This document shows, piece after piece, positions 48,889 to 59,319 of a stretch of 64,000 nucleotides of DNA. The stretch spans positions 310,001 through 374,000 of the forward strand of contig NZ_JAALFG010000002.1 in assembly GCF_011058215.1 (NCBI RefSeq). The letters are read 5' to 3'. Position 1 is the stretch's first letter. Each line of letters starts with the position of its first letter. Position numbers and translations under genes: made by a program. The notes under the pieces are model-generated. The model did not search any database. It was given only the letters and a program-made list of their open reading frames with translations, and was not told the origin of the DNA. Origin of the DNA: Devosia aurantiaca. Its GTDB lineage: Bacteria > Pseudomonadota > Alphaproteobacteria > Rhizobiales > Devosiaceae.

Positions 48889-48904
48889 AGATTGTCGACA
48901 ATCT
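48889..48904. promoter_or_regulatory. Perfect 16-bp palindrome in the divergent promoter (candidate GntR operator)
   Basis: AGATTGTCGACAATCT is a perfect palindrome with a TTGTCGACAA core, like the short TGT-N-ACA sites bound by FCD-type GntR regulators. It lies in the 195-bp gap between the two divergent operons, and a GntR/FCD gene is in the leftward operon. Confidence 0.65.
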
Positions 48905-48985
48905 AACGAGCTAATGTTGGACAGGGAATCTGGTGGATGTCAAGCGACGGAAAAACGGGGCGTCGAAAATAGTGGAAGCGTGGAA

Positions 48986-49866
48986 ATGAGCACCGATCTG
49001 GGGGCCTGACCTCCAATTCAGAAGCCCTCGTGGCCATGGCCGTCTGCGGCTATGTGAGCACGCCATCCCTGCGTCCGGGCCACTACACGCACTACCCGGA
49101 CGGCAAGGGCGTGATCCTGCCCGGCATGTTCGGCGTGACCTACAATGCCTCCGTCGGCGACCGCGCGTTCGGCTGGGCCGGCGACCATGTCGAACCCGGC
49201 GTTTCCATCGCCCATCCCGATGAAAAGTCGGATATGGCGCTGCATTACCTCAGCTGCGTCGGCAACGAGGCCACGGTCATGACCGGCCTCGCGAAGGGCG
49301 CCAAGGGGACCGTCACCGGCGAGCACGCCCGCCTCCTCGTCGCCTTCCCCGACGACGTCAACGACATGCTCAACATCGGCGACCAGATCCAGATCGAGGC
49401 CATCGGCCGCGGCATTGCGCTCAATGAATTCCCGCAGGTCGAATTCAAGAAGACCAGCCCCAAGCTGCTCCAAGCCCTGCGCCTCTCCCGCGCCGGCAAT
49501 GGCGCGCTGAAGCTGCCGGTCGCCATCGAGCTGCCGATCGAAATCATGGGTTCCGGCGCCGAGCTCAACTCCGAATATGTTGACCAGGACCTGATGAGCG
49601 GCGACCGCGCGCTGATGGCAGATCTGGGCATCGACCAAATGCGGCTCGGTGACATCATCGCCATCCGCCACGCCGATCATCACTTCGGACGCTCCTACCG
49701 CGAGGGCGCCGTCTCCATCGCCATCTGCATCCATGGCGACTCGATCATGACTGGCCACGGCCCTGGCATCATGACGCTGATGAGCTGCGCCGAGGGCGGC
49801 ATCGAATTCGAGATCGACCCTACCGCCAACATTTCCAACTATTTCCGCATCGGAGCCGCCAAATGA
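48986..49866 (+). CDS. DUF4438-family protein, copy 1
   Basis: About 293 residues. Without repair the first in-frame ATG would be at 49030 or later. Restoring one G at 49000-49004 joins an ATG at 48986 (MSTDLGGLTSNSEALVAMAVCGYV), which aligns better with copy 2. DUF4438 pattern: PGMFGVTYNASVGDRAFGWAGDHVEPGVSI, LSCVGNEATVMTG, AKGTVTGEH, IMGSGAEL, IAIRHADHHFGRSYREGA and GHGPGIMTLM. A Thermotoga member has a known structure as I recall, but no activity is established. First gene of the rightward operon. Confidence 0.82.
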
Positions 49867-50741
49867 GCATCGCGTTCAACGAAGCCGATCTGGTTGCCGT
49901 CTCCGTCGGCGGCGCCATCGCCCATCCCGGTTTTCCGGGCCTCCCCGCCGAGCCTTATCGCCTCGCCGCCGATGGCACGCCGTTCCTGCTGCCCGCCTGG
50001 GGCGGCATCGTCTACAATGTGTCCGTCGGCGATCGCGCTTTCGGCTGGGCTGCGGACTGCATCCATCCCGGCGTCTCCATCCGTGGCAGCGACGATCTCA
50101 AGAATCGTGGCCTCAACGTCTTTGCCTGCCTCGGCAACACCGCAACCGTGATGACCGGCCAGGCGCAGGGCGCCAAGGGCGTCGTTACCGGCAAGTCGGG
50201 GCGCTTTTCCGAACAGGTCATCGTCCACTTCCCCAAGAACGTCCGAAAGAAAATGGCCGTCGGCGACCAGATCCTGGTCAAGTCCTACGGCACCGGCCTC
50301 TCGATCACCGGCCACGAGGCAATCAACTGCAAGGGTCTCTCGCCGGACCTGCTCAAGGCCCTGCCCAGCAAGGTCGAAAACGGCATCCTCAAGTTCGGCG
50401 TGGTTGCTACCGTCCCGGCTTTCCTCGTCGGCGCCGGCGCTGGCCTCACCAGCGAAGGCGGCAGCCTCCACATGCAATCGACCGACAAGGCAGCGTTGGC
50501 CGAAGCCGGCCTCGATCAGCTCAAGCTCGGCGACGTCGTCGCCATCGAAAACACCGATAGCCGCTACAATCACGGCTACCTCCGCGGCGCCATGAGCATT
50601 GGCATTGTCGGCCAGACCGACGGCCCGCGCTCCGGCTATGGCCCCGGCATGACCGTCATCATGACCGCCCCCAAGGGCGAACTCGGCGCCTATGCCGACC
50701 CTTCGGCCAACATCGCCTCTCTTCTCAAGCTCGAGGCCTGA
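49863..50741 (+). CDS. DUF4438-family protein, copy 2
   Basis: 292 residues, clearly paralogous to copy 1: PAWGGIVYNVSVGDRAFGWAADCIHPGVSI, FACLGNTATVMTG, AKGVVTGKSG, LVGAGAGLTSEG, VAIENTDSRYNHGYLRGAMSIGIV and GYGPGMTVIM. Copies 1 and 2 overlap by ATGA, so they are made in equal amounts and may form a heteromer. Conserved Asp, Asn and His positions suggest a hydrolytic or metal site, but this is inference. Confidence 0.85.
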   Translation: MSIAFNEADLVAVSVGGAIAHPGFPGLPAEPYRLAADGTPFLLPAWGGIVYNVSVGDRAFGWAADCIHPGVSIRGSDDLKNRGLNVFACLGNTATVMTGQAQGAKGVVTGKSGRFSEQVIVHFPKNVRKKMAVGDQILVKSYGTGLSITGHEAINCKGLSPDLLKALPSKVENGILKFGVVATVPAFLVGAGAGLTSEGGSLHMQSTDKAALAEAGLDQLKLGDVVAIENTDSRYNHGYLRGAMSIGIVGQTDGPRSGYGPGMTVIMTAPKGELGAYADPSANIASLLKLEA

Positions 50742-50746
50742 TACCC

Positions 50747-51827
50747 GTGGCCATCTCCTGACCAATGTCGATAAGCCGAGCCTTGAGCGCTTCATGACCG
50801 AGGGCTTTGAAGCTCTCGGCCTCACCGGCGAAGACGCCAAGCTCTTTGCCGATGCGCTGATCTTTTCCGAGCTGCGCTTCCATCCCGGCCATGGCCAGGG
50901 CGTCCGCCGTCTGCGCCGCTACCAGGAACGCATCGGCGAAAAGCTTGTCGACCCGCGCGCACCGTTCGAGATCGTCAAGGAGAGCCCGGCTCTCGCGCTC
51001 GTCGATGCCCACAATGGCATCGGCACCGTCGCTGCTGCCAAGGCCATGAAGCTCGCGATCGAAAAATCCAAAATCTCCGGCATTGGCCAGGTCATCGTTC
51101 GCAACTCGACGCATTATGGCTCTTCCGCCGTCCATGCCTGCCAGGCCATGGAAGCGGGTTGCATCGGCATCGCCTATACCAATGCCGGCCCTGAAATGGC
51201 ACCATGGGGTGCACGCGAAGGCGCCGTCGGCACCAATCCCTGGGGCATAGCCGCCCCCACCAATCTCGGTTTTCCCGCGGTTATGGACTTTGCCCTTACC
51301 ACCGCCGGCAAGGGCATGATGCTCTGGCACTCGCGCGAAGGCAAAAAGATGCCGCTGGACTGGGCGCTGACGCCCGAGGGCGAAATTACCGACGATCCCG
51401 ACGCCGCCATGAAAGGCCCCCTCCTCGCTATCGGCGAATACAAGGGCTACGGCCTCGCCTTCATGACCGACGTTCTGACCGGCGTCATCGGTGGCGGCGG
51501 CTTTGGCCTCACCCCTATGCCGACCAGGGCAAGCTCGACGTCTCCCACTCGCTCACCGCCATCGACATCGAATGGTTCATGCCGCTTGAACAGTTCAAGG
51601 CGCGCATGGGTGAGTTTGCCGAAATGGTCAAATCCCGCCAGACCCGCCCGGGCTTTTCCGAAGTGCTTATCCCCGGCGAACAGGAAGCCCGCCGCGTCGC
51701 CAAGAAATCGGCCGGCGGCGTGCCACTCGACGACGAAGTGCTGGCCGATCTTCAGGCGCTGGGCCGTGAACTCGGCCTCTCTGCCAAGATCGCCGTGCTC
51801 GGTCCCTACGAGGAGCAGCGGCTGTGA
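50747..51827 (+). CDS. Ldh_2-family malate/L-lactate/ureidoglycolate dehydrogenase
   Basis: About 360 residues with two missing Cs, near 50757 (N-terminus) and near 51508 (junction GFGLHPYADQGKLDVS). The proposed start is the GTG at 50747 (MAISLTNVDKPSLERFMTEGFEAL); the first unambiguous ATG is at 50794. Family motifs: ELRFHPGHGQGVRRL (Arg/His active-site region), VRNSTHYGSSAVH, GTNPWGIAAPT and GEYKGYGLAFMTDVLTG. NAD(P)-dependent oxidation of 2-hydroxy acids; ureidoglycolate dehydrogenase AllD belongs here. Confidence 0.87.
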
Positions 51828-53004
51828 CCCTGCCCACGCCCATCGTCAAACCGATCAGGCCGATGGGCGAGGAATTTCGCCTGACCGTCCGCAACGGCCT
51901 GCGCCACGCCGCTGCCGCGGGTGGCCTCGATGGCGTTCTGCTGCTGTCGCCAGCCAATGTCTTTTACGCCTGCGGCTTCAATTTCTCGGTCAACGAGCGC
52001 CCCATCGGCCTCTACGTTCCGGTCGAAGGCGATGCCAAGCTCTTCGTGCCGCTGCTCGAACTCGAAAATGCCGAGCCGGTCCAGGGCGTCACCCTCGGCA
52101 TCTATGAAGAATTTCCCGGCCTCGTACATCCCGTCGTCTGGATGGTCTGCCAGTCCAAGGCCAGCCGCATCGCCATCGACACCCTCGACGCCCGCCAGAT
52201 CGCGCCGCTCAACACCCTTGTCGATGAACTTGTTCTCGAAGACCTCGCCGCGCCCCTCCGCTTCCGCAAGAACGCGGCTGAACTCGAGCTGACCCGCATC
52301 GCCGCCCTTTATGCCGATCTCAGCCTCTTGCGCCTCAAGGCCGAGGCCGGCGCGATCATCAGCCAGGGCGGCACCGAACTCGACCTCCTCGCCGACTCCA
52401 CCGGCTTCGCCCTCGCCACTCTCAAGCGCGACTATGGCGCCGCCTTCGCTGGCACCAAGCTCAACATCACCGCGTCCGTCCATTCCGGCCCCCGCGCCGC
52501 CTGCCCCATGGCTCCACCGGGTCCCGCAAGCCCCAGCCCGGCGACACCCTGATTTCCGGCGTCGGCTGCAGCCTCGGTGGCTACCACGCCGAAAGCGGCG
52601 TCACCCTGATCGTCGGCGACGTGAGTGCCGAACAGCGCCGCGTCATGCTGGCCATGGAAGCCTGCAACGACGCCGCCGTCGCCACCCTCAGACCCGGCGC
52701 CCGCTGCCAGGACGTCAATGAAGCGGCCCTCGATGCGCTTAAGGCCGCCGATCTGGGTGATGCCATCCGCCACCGCATTGGCCACGGCATGGGCCTCGAA
52801 GGTCACGAAGCTCCATGGCTCGCCCCCGGCGACATGACCGAAGTTGCCTCAGGCATGGTCTTTTCCAACGAGCCCGGCGTCTACCGCCCTGGCCGCGATG
52901 GCTACCGCACCATCAACACCATGCTCGTCCACCAGACCGAAGTTGAAATTCCGAGCCGCTTCCTGGCGGACAACCCGATCGATCAGCGCGTCATCGCGCT
53001 CTAG
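51824..53004 (+). CDS. M24-family creatinase/prolidase-like protein
   Basis: About 393 residues after restoring one C near 52500 (junction PRAALPHGSTGSRKP). An N-terminal creatinase-type domain (1-150) is followed by the pita-bread domain. HRIGHGMGLEGHEAPW and SNEPGVYRPGRDGY are in place. At the usual first metal-ligand positions the sequence is LISGVGCSLGGYHAESG, without the two Asp residues, and the last Glu region is DGYRTINT. This loss of metal ligands is like creatinase, which hydrolyses a C-N bond without metal. GTG start at 51824 overlaps the previous stop. Confidence 0.83.
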
Positions 53005-53022
53005 CCCAAGAGAATAAGAGAC

Positions 53023-54252
53023 ATGCCCGAACCCGCCGCCTGGAAATATACCAAGATCACCAAGCCCATGTTCGACCTCAAGCCGGTCGACCAGGTCCTC
53101 CTCGGCCGCATCATCACGGCTGTGGGCGACGAGGTGATCGAGGACGGCTTCGTCGAAGTCGCCGGCGGCAAGATCACCCGCGTCGGTCCACGCTCCGATA
53201 TGGGCACGCCCAGCGGCACGGTGACCGACACCGGCGGCAAGACCATCATGCCCGGCCTCATCCAGTCGCATGGCCACCTCGCCTGGGACGGCGTGCACGA
53301 ACTGAGCTGGCAGTCCATGTATGACAGCCCCGAAATCCGCGCCTATAAGGCCGCCGGTAATATGCTGAAGTCCTTGCGCGCTGGCGTCACTTTGGTTCGC
53401 GACCTAGGCGTCCACAACGCCAACCTCTTCGCCAAGCAGGCCGTCGCCCAGGGCTTCTTCCCCGGCCCACGCCTCCTCGTCTCGGGTGAGTCCATCATCC
53501 AGACCGGCGGCCACACCTATTGGGTCTGCCGCGAGGCCTCGGGCGCCGACGAAATGCGCCGGGCCGTGCGCGACCAGGTCAAGGGCGGCGCCGATCTCAT
53601 CAAGATCATGGCCTGCCACGATACGCTCGAATTCACCGATGCCGAGCTCGAAGCCGTCATCGACGAAGCCCACCGCAACCGCCTGCCGGTCACCGCCCAC
53701 GCCACCTACGATGCCTGCATCCGCCGCGTTGCCGAGTTCGGCGTCGATTGCGTCGAGCATGGCGGCTCGATGAGCGACGAAACCATCCAGATCCTCCTCG
53801 ACAAGAAGATCCCGATCGTCACCACCTTTTCGGCCCTAGTCATGCAGGCGAAGCCCGATATCGCCCGCGCTTTCGGCATTCCCGAGTGGAAGATCCTCGA
53901 GCGTCAAAAGGCGGTCGGCGACAAGACCCGCTTCGATGGCCTCGTGCGTGCCTCCAAGGCCGGCGTGCCGATCGTCTTCGGCACCGATGCCGGCAGCCCC
54001 GCTGTCGAGCATGACCAGATCGCGCCCGAACTCGATTTCATGGTCGAAGTCGGCGTCTGCCCCAATCGCCTCGATGCACTGCGCGCCATCACCATTCGGG
54101 GCGCCCAGCTTTCGAAACTGGACCACAAGATCGGCACGGTCGAAGTCGGCAAGGAAGCCGACCTGATCGTCGTCGACGGCAAACCCGATGAGGATCTGTT
54201 CGCGCTCGAACGCGTCATGATGACCTTTATCGCCGGGAAGAGGATGCACTGA
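53023..54252 (+). CDS. Metal-dependent amidohydrolase (imidazolonepropionase/prolidase-like)
   Basis: 409 residues. N-terminal beta domain, then the metal site QSHGHLAWD (HxH), the Lys/His strand LIKIMACHD, VTAHATYDA (His), VEHGG and the catalytic Asp in VFGTDAGSP. The C-terminal GTVEVGKEADLIVVDG closes the composite site. Members cleave C-terminal Xaa-Pro/Arg dipeptides or cyclic amides. The next gene starts inside its stop (TGATG). Confidence 0.88.
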   Translation: MPEPAAWKYTKITKPMFDLKPVDQVLLGRIITAVGDEVIEDGFVEVAGGKITRVGPRSDMGTPSGTVTDTGGKTIMPGLIQSHGHLAWDGVHELSWQSMYDSPEIRAYKAAGNMLKSLRAGVTLVRDLGVHNANLFAKQAVAQGFFPGPRLLVSGESIIQTGGHTYWVCREASGADEMRRAVRDQVKGGADLIKIMACHDTLEFTDAELEAVIDEAHRNRLPVTAHATYDACIRRVAEFGVDCVEHGGSMSDETIQILLDKKIPIVTTFSALVMQAKPDIARAFGIPEWKILERQKAVGDKTRFDGLVRASKAGVPIVFGTDAGSPAVEHDQIAPELDFMVEVGVCPNRLDALRAITIRGAQLSKLDHKIGTVEVGKEADLIVVDGKPDEDLFALERVMMTFIAGKRMH

Positions 54253-55433
54253 TGAGCTTTCTGAACGACCACATGGCCAACCGCATCACCGAGGACGACG
54301 GCTCGTTCCGGACCAAGATGCTCGGCATTGCCGCCAACATGACCAATGTCATCGCCATGGGCCGCGGCGACCCCGATTTCCATACGCCGGCGCATATCGT
54401 GGAAGCGGGCAAGAAGGCTCTCGACGAGAACCAGCACCACTATACCGGCCCGCACGGCATCCCGCCGCTGCGCGCCGCTATCGCCGAGCACCTCAACAAG
54501 GAATACGACCTCGATTACTCCGCCGACGACATCGCCGTCACTGCGGGCGTCCAGGAATCGATCACCCTGATCATGCTGGCGCTGATTCAGCCCGGCGACG
54601 AAGTGCTGATCACCTCCCCGCGCTTCACCACCTATGACATGGCGGTCAATCTCGCCGGCGGCGTACCCGTCCCGGTCCCGACTTTCCAGAAGGACGACTT
54701 TGCCCTCGATCTCGCCGAGATTGAAAAGCGCATCACGCCCAAGACCAAGATGTTCGTACTGGTCTCGCCCAACAATCCGACCGGCGCCGTCACTCCGCCC
54801 GACGTCATCCGCGGCATCGCTGAGCTTGCCATCAAGCATGACCTCGTCATCGTCTCCGACGAGATCTATGCCAAGATCATCTATGACGGCTTCGAGCACC
54901 TTTCGATCGCTTCGCTCCCGGGCATGAAGGATCGTACCATCACGCTCAATGGCTTCTCCAAGACCTATGCCATGACCGGTTGGCGCGTCGGCTACATGGC
55001 CGCCCCCGCCGACTTCATCTCCCGCGTCACCGACACCCGTCACACGCTTTCGATCAACACCTCGACCATCAGCCAATATGCCGCTCTAGCTGCCCTCAAA
55101 GGACCGCAGGAGCCGATCGATGTTATGATCGAGGAATACAAGGCGCGCCGCGACTACTTGCTTCCCGCGCTCGACGAAATGGGCCTCACCTACGGCAAGC
55201 CCGGCGGCGCCTTCTACGTCTATATCAACGTTGCCGGCACCGGCATGTCGACGCCCGAATTCTGCGAAAAACTTCTGCGCGAAACCGGCGTCATGCTCTT
55301 CCCCGGCACCATGTTCGGCGACCATGACCCCAGCTACATCCGCATGTCGTTCCTGCAGCCGCTCGACAAGATCAAGGATGCCGTCGAGCGCATGAAGGGC
55401 TTTATCGCCAAGCACGCGAAAGCCGCCGCATGA
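54252..55433 (+). CDS. Class I/II pyridoxal-phosphate aminotransferase
   Basis: 393 residues. Motifs: MGRGDPDFHTP, TAGVQESITLIMLAL, SPNNPTGAV, SDEIYAKIIYDG and PLP lysine K237 in NGFSKTYAMTGWRVGY. The overall pattern fits the aspartate/aromatic-like aminotransferases. It is a paralogue of the enzyme at 46052-47253; two in one regulon suggest two different amino groups or a tandem transamination. Coupled at both ends. Confidence 0.93.
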   Translation: MSFLNDHMANRITEDDGSFRTKMLGIAANMTNVIAMGRGDPDFHTPAHIVEAGKKALDENQHHYTGPHGIPPLRAAIAEHLNKEYDLDYSADDIAVTAGVQESITLIMLALIQPGDEVLITSPRFTTYDMAVNLAGGVPVPVPTFQKDDFALDLAEIEKRITPKTKMFVLVSPNNPTGAVTPPDVIRGIAELAIKHDLVIVSDEIYAKIIYDGFEHLSIASLPGMKDRTITLNGFSKTYAMTGWRVGYMAAPADFISRVTDTRHTLSINTSTISQYAALAALKGPQEPIDVMIEEYKARRDYLLPALDEMGLTYGKPGGAFYVYINVAGTGMSTPEFCEKLLRETGVMLFPGTMFGDHDPSYIRMSFLQPLDKIKDAVERMKGFIAKHAKAAA

Positions 55434-56857
55434 CCGACAAGCCCAACCCCGCCGAAAAGTTCGTCGGCATCCAGGTCAGCCCGATCAACTTCATCGACGA
55501 GGGCGTCGAAAACGTCCTCGACATTCTCAAGGATCGCGTCGGCGTCAACGTCCTGATGCTGGGCACGGTGTCCTGGCTTGGCCTCAAGACCGGGCGCTCA
55601 ATCTCCTACAAGCTCGATGGCTGGCCCGACCACGGCGTGCCCGAACCCTTCGCCATGAAGGGCGGCGCCTACTTCCAGCCCGATCCCGCCTATTACAACG
55701 GCACCTTCATCAAGGACTATCGCGCCAAGGACCCTGAGTTCGAAGGCAAGGACATCCTCGACATGGTCATCGCCCCCGCACACGAGCGGGGCATGAAGGT
55801 CTTCATCGAACTGATGGAGCCCTTCTTCAAATATACAGGCCACGGTTCGACCAACACCGTCGACATCCCGAACCTCGCCCAGGCCATGGAAGTCGACATC
55901 TTCGGCCGCCTCGGCAGCGATCCATCGACCAGCCATCCCGATTATCGCAATTGGATCCTCTCCATGGTCGAGGATCAGGTTCGCAATTACGACATCGACG
56001 GCGTCATGTGGTGCAACGAGCGAAATTCGCCGCTCGATACGCTGATCCAGGGCGGCGCCCCAGGCGATTTCTCGACCCATGCCCGTCGTGAGGCCATGGA
56101 ACGCGGCATCGATGTCGAGGCCTGCCGCCGCGCGCTCCTCAACCTCTACGACTTCATGCAGGAAGCCGCCTCGGGCAAGGAATTCGCCGACGGCGCCTTC
56201 ATCACGTTCATCCGCACCTTGCTCGCCAATCCCGAAGCCTTGATCTGGGAAAAGTTCTGGCTCGAACGCAACAAGGACTTGGACCGAGAACTCTACGGCT
56301 TGGTCAAGTGGTGCAAGCCGGGCTTGAGCTTCGGCCTCAACGTCTGGAACCGCAACCATTTCAACATCTTCCGCCGCGCGCAGTGGCCTTGGGAAGAGCA
56401 GACTATGTATGCCGATTGGGTCAAACCGATCACCTACCAGCACCAAGCTGGCGAGGTGTTTACCAAGGAGCTCGGCTTCTTCCAGAAGACCATCCTGCGG
56501 GACTTCTCGCCCGACGAGGCGACGGCAGTTCTCTATAAGGTCCTGGGACTTAGCGAGGCGCCTTACGCCAATGTCATAGCTGCGGGCATGGACCCGGACA
56601 CCTATGTCTTCGGCCAGTGCGCGGACGCCGTCAAAGGCGTCAACGGCAAAGCCAAGGTCTTCATGGGCCTCGGCGTCGACGCCCCGCGCACCAAGTCCGA
56701 AACTGCCAAGATGACGCCCGACATCGCCTACCGTTCGGTCATGGCGACCTATCGCGCCGGCGGCCACGGCGTGGTTCTCGCGCCCAACTACGCCAGCATG
56801 CATCTCACCAACCTTGACGGTGTCGCCAAGGCTCTTACGGAATTGGGGCTCAAATAG
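55430..56857 (+). CDS. Unknown protein, probable TIM-barrel (glycosidase-like)
   Basis: 475 residues without signal peptide. Alternating strands and helices resemble (beta/alpha)8 glycoside-hydrolase-like proteins: GVNVLMLGTVSWLG near the N-terminus, APAHERGMKVFIELMEPFF, YDIDGVMWCNERNSP (acidic residues after a strand), FGLNVWNRNHFN, and the end AGGHGVVLAPNYASMHLTNLDGV. I cannot name the family. The carboxylates in DGVMWCNE and IELMEP are candidates for catalysis. ATGA overlap with the aminotransferase and TAGTG with the next gene place it firmly in the pathway. Confidence 0.7.
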   Translation: MTDKPNPAEKFVGIQVSPINFIDEGVENVLDILKDRVGVNVLMLGTVSWLGLKTGRSISYKLDGWPDHGVPEPFAMKGGAYFQPDPAYYNGTFIKDYRAKDPEFEGKDILDMVIAPAHERGMKVFIELMEPFFKYTGHGSTNTVDIPNLAQAMEVDIFGRLGSDPSTSHPDYRNWILSMVEDQVRNYDIDGVMWCNERNSPLDTLIQGGAPGDFSTHARREAMERGIDVEACRRALLNLYDFMQEAASGKEFADGAFITFIRTLLANPEALIWEKFWLERNKDLDRELYGLVKWCKPGLSFGLNVWNRNHFNIFRRAQWPWEEQTMYADWVKPITYQHQAGEVFTKELGFFQKTILRDFSPDEATAVLYKVLGLSEAPYANVIAAGMDPDTYVFGQCADAVKGVNGKAKVFMGLGVDAPRTKSETAKMTPDIAYRSVMATYRAGGHGVVLAPNYASMHLTNLDGVAKALTELGLK

Positions 56858-58263
56858 TGGCCGATTACGATACCATCATCCGCAATGCCGAAGTCCTCAC
56901 CCCTGAGGGACTCCGCCCGGTGGACGTCGCCCTCGCAGGCGGCTCGTTCGCGGCTCTCCTCCCGCGCGGTGAGGGTGTTTCAGAGCAAACCATCGATGCG
57001 ACCGGGCAGCACCTTCTGCCCGGCGCCATCGACATCCACTTCCATATTCGTGCACCGGCCTACCCCGATCGCGGCACGGTGGAAAGCGAGACGCAGGCTG
57101 CAGCCGCAGGTGGAATTACCACGCTGTTTGAAATGCCCATCTCAAAGCCCTGCTGCAACACGGCAGAGCGCGTAGAGATCCGCCGCGCCCACTTCGCCGA
57201 GCACGCCTTCATCAATTTCGGCCTCTATGCCGCTCCGGGCGATCTGACCGACACAAGCGTCCAGGCCATGGCTGCCGGTGGCATCGTCGCCTACAAGATC
57301 TTCACCACCCCCGCCCCCGCCGGACGCGACGACGAATTCTTCGGCCTGTCCTTCCCCGATGAAGCCGACCAGATGCGGGCTCTCAAGGCTGTCGCCAAGA
57401 CCAACCTGCCCATCGTCGTCCATGCCGAAAGCGCGCAACTGCTGGCGCTGGCCGAGGCCGATATGATCGATGCCGACCTGGCCAATATCGACAGCCACTT
57501 GGCCTCTCGCCCCGCCATCTGTGAAGCGGTCGCCGTCGCCAAGCTGCTGCTGATGAACATCGAAGCAGGCGCCAAGCTCCACATCGCCCATGTCACCAGC
57601 GCACTGACCGTCGACGTCCTGCGTCGCTTTGCGGGCACATCGGACTTTTCCGCCGAGACCTGCCCGCATTATCTGTTCCGCACCCATGAGGACGTCCGCC
57701 GCGCCGGCGTCTTCGCCAAGATCAACCCGCCCGTGCGGCTTCAGGCCGATCAGGACGCGCTCTGGCAGGCGATCGCCGATGGCATCATTACCCATGTAAC
57801 CACCGACCATGCCGCTTTCTCCTATGCGGAAAAGGTCGGCGGCGCGGGCAACATGGTCACGGCGCCTCCCGGTTCGCCCGGCTCCGAAGTGCTGGTCCCT
57901 TCTATGCTCGACGCGGTTGCGCGAGGCAGGATCAGCATGGAAAAAGCCATGGCTCTTTTGAGCGGCAACGGCGCCAAGCGCTTCAACCTGCCGAGCAAGG
58001 GCCATATTGCGGTCGGTGCCGATGCCGACCTGATCCTCGTCGACATGAACGCCAAGACCAAGATCAGCCCCGAAACACTGCTCACCTTCGCCCGCGACGT
58101 CGCCCAGCTTTACTACGGCGCCGAGTTCCAGGGCCGCATCCAGCGCACCATTGTCGCCGGCCAGACTGTCTACGATGGTGGCATAGAAGGTCGTGCAGGC
58201 TGGGGCCACTATGTGAGCCCGCCCGCGGCCGCCACCCCCGCCGATTCCCGCTTGAGTGCCTGA
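56857..58263 (+). CDS. Cyclic amidohydrolase (dihydroorotase/allantoinase/hydantoinase family)
   Basis: 468 residues. Binuclear-metal amidohydrolase: [32 protein letters not shown] (HxH), the bridging-Lys position in [16 protein letters not shown] (His), [10 protein letters not shown] (His), [17 protein letters not shown] (Asp) and the C-terminal [11 protein letters not shown]. The family opens cyclic ureides such as dihydroorotate, allantoin and hydantoins. The local context favours a catabolic ureide over pyrimidine synthesis. GTG start inside the previous stop. Confidence 0.88.
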   Translation: MADYDTIIRNAEVLTPEGLRPVDVALAGGSFAALLPRGEGVSEQTIDATGQHLLPGAIDIHFHIRAPAYPDRGTVESETQAAAAGGITTLFEMPISKPCCNTAERVEIRRAHFAEHAFINFGLYAAPGDLTDTSVQAMAAGGIVAYKIFTTPAPAGRDDEFFGLSFPDEADQMRALKAVAKTNLPIVVHAESAQLLALAEADMIDADLANIDSHLASRPAICEAVAVAKLLLMNIEAGAKLHIAHVTSALTVDVLRRFAGTSDFSAETCPHYLFRTHEDVRRAGVFAKINPPVRLQADQDALWQAIADGIITHVTTDHAAFSYAEKVGGAGNMVTAPPGSPGSEVLVPSMLDAVARGRISMEKAMALLSGNGAKRFNLPSKGHIAVGADADLILVDMNAKTKISPETLLTFARDVAQLYYGAEFQGRIQRTIVAGQTVYDGGIEGRAGWGHYVSPPAAATPADSRLSA

Positions 58264-58294
58264 CCCCATGACCATTCCCGTCGGAGGCCCCCAA

Positions 58295-59315
<1,021 letters not shown>

Positions 59316-59319
<4 letters not shown>

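Noticed and set aside
53904..55076. A 390-codon minus-strand open frame opposite the aminotransferase
   Set aside because: The opposite strand encodes a protein with all PLP-enzyme motifs; this frame has none.
55598..56803. A 401-codon minus-strand open frame opposite the TIM-barrel-like gene
   Set aside because: Shadow composition; the plus strand is coupled to its neighbours by overlaps and has protein-like structure.
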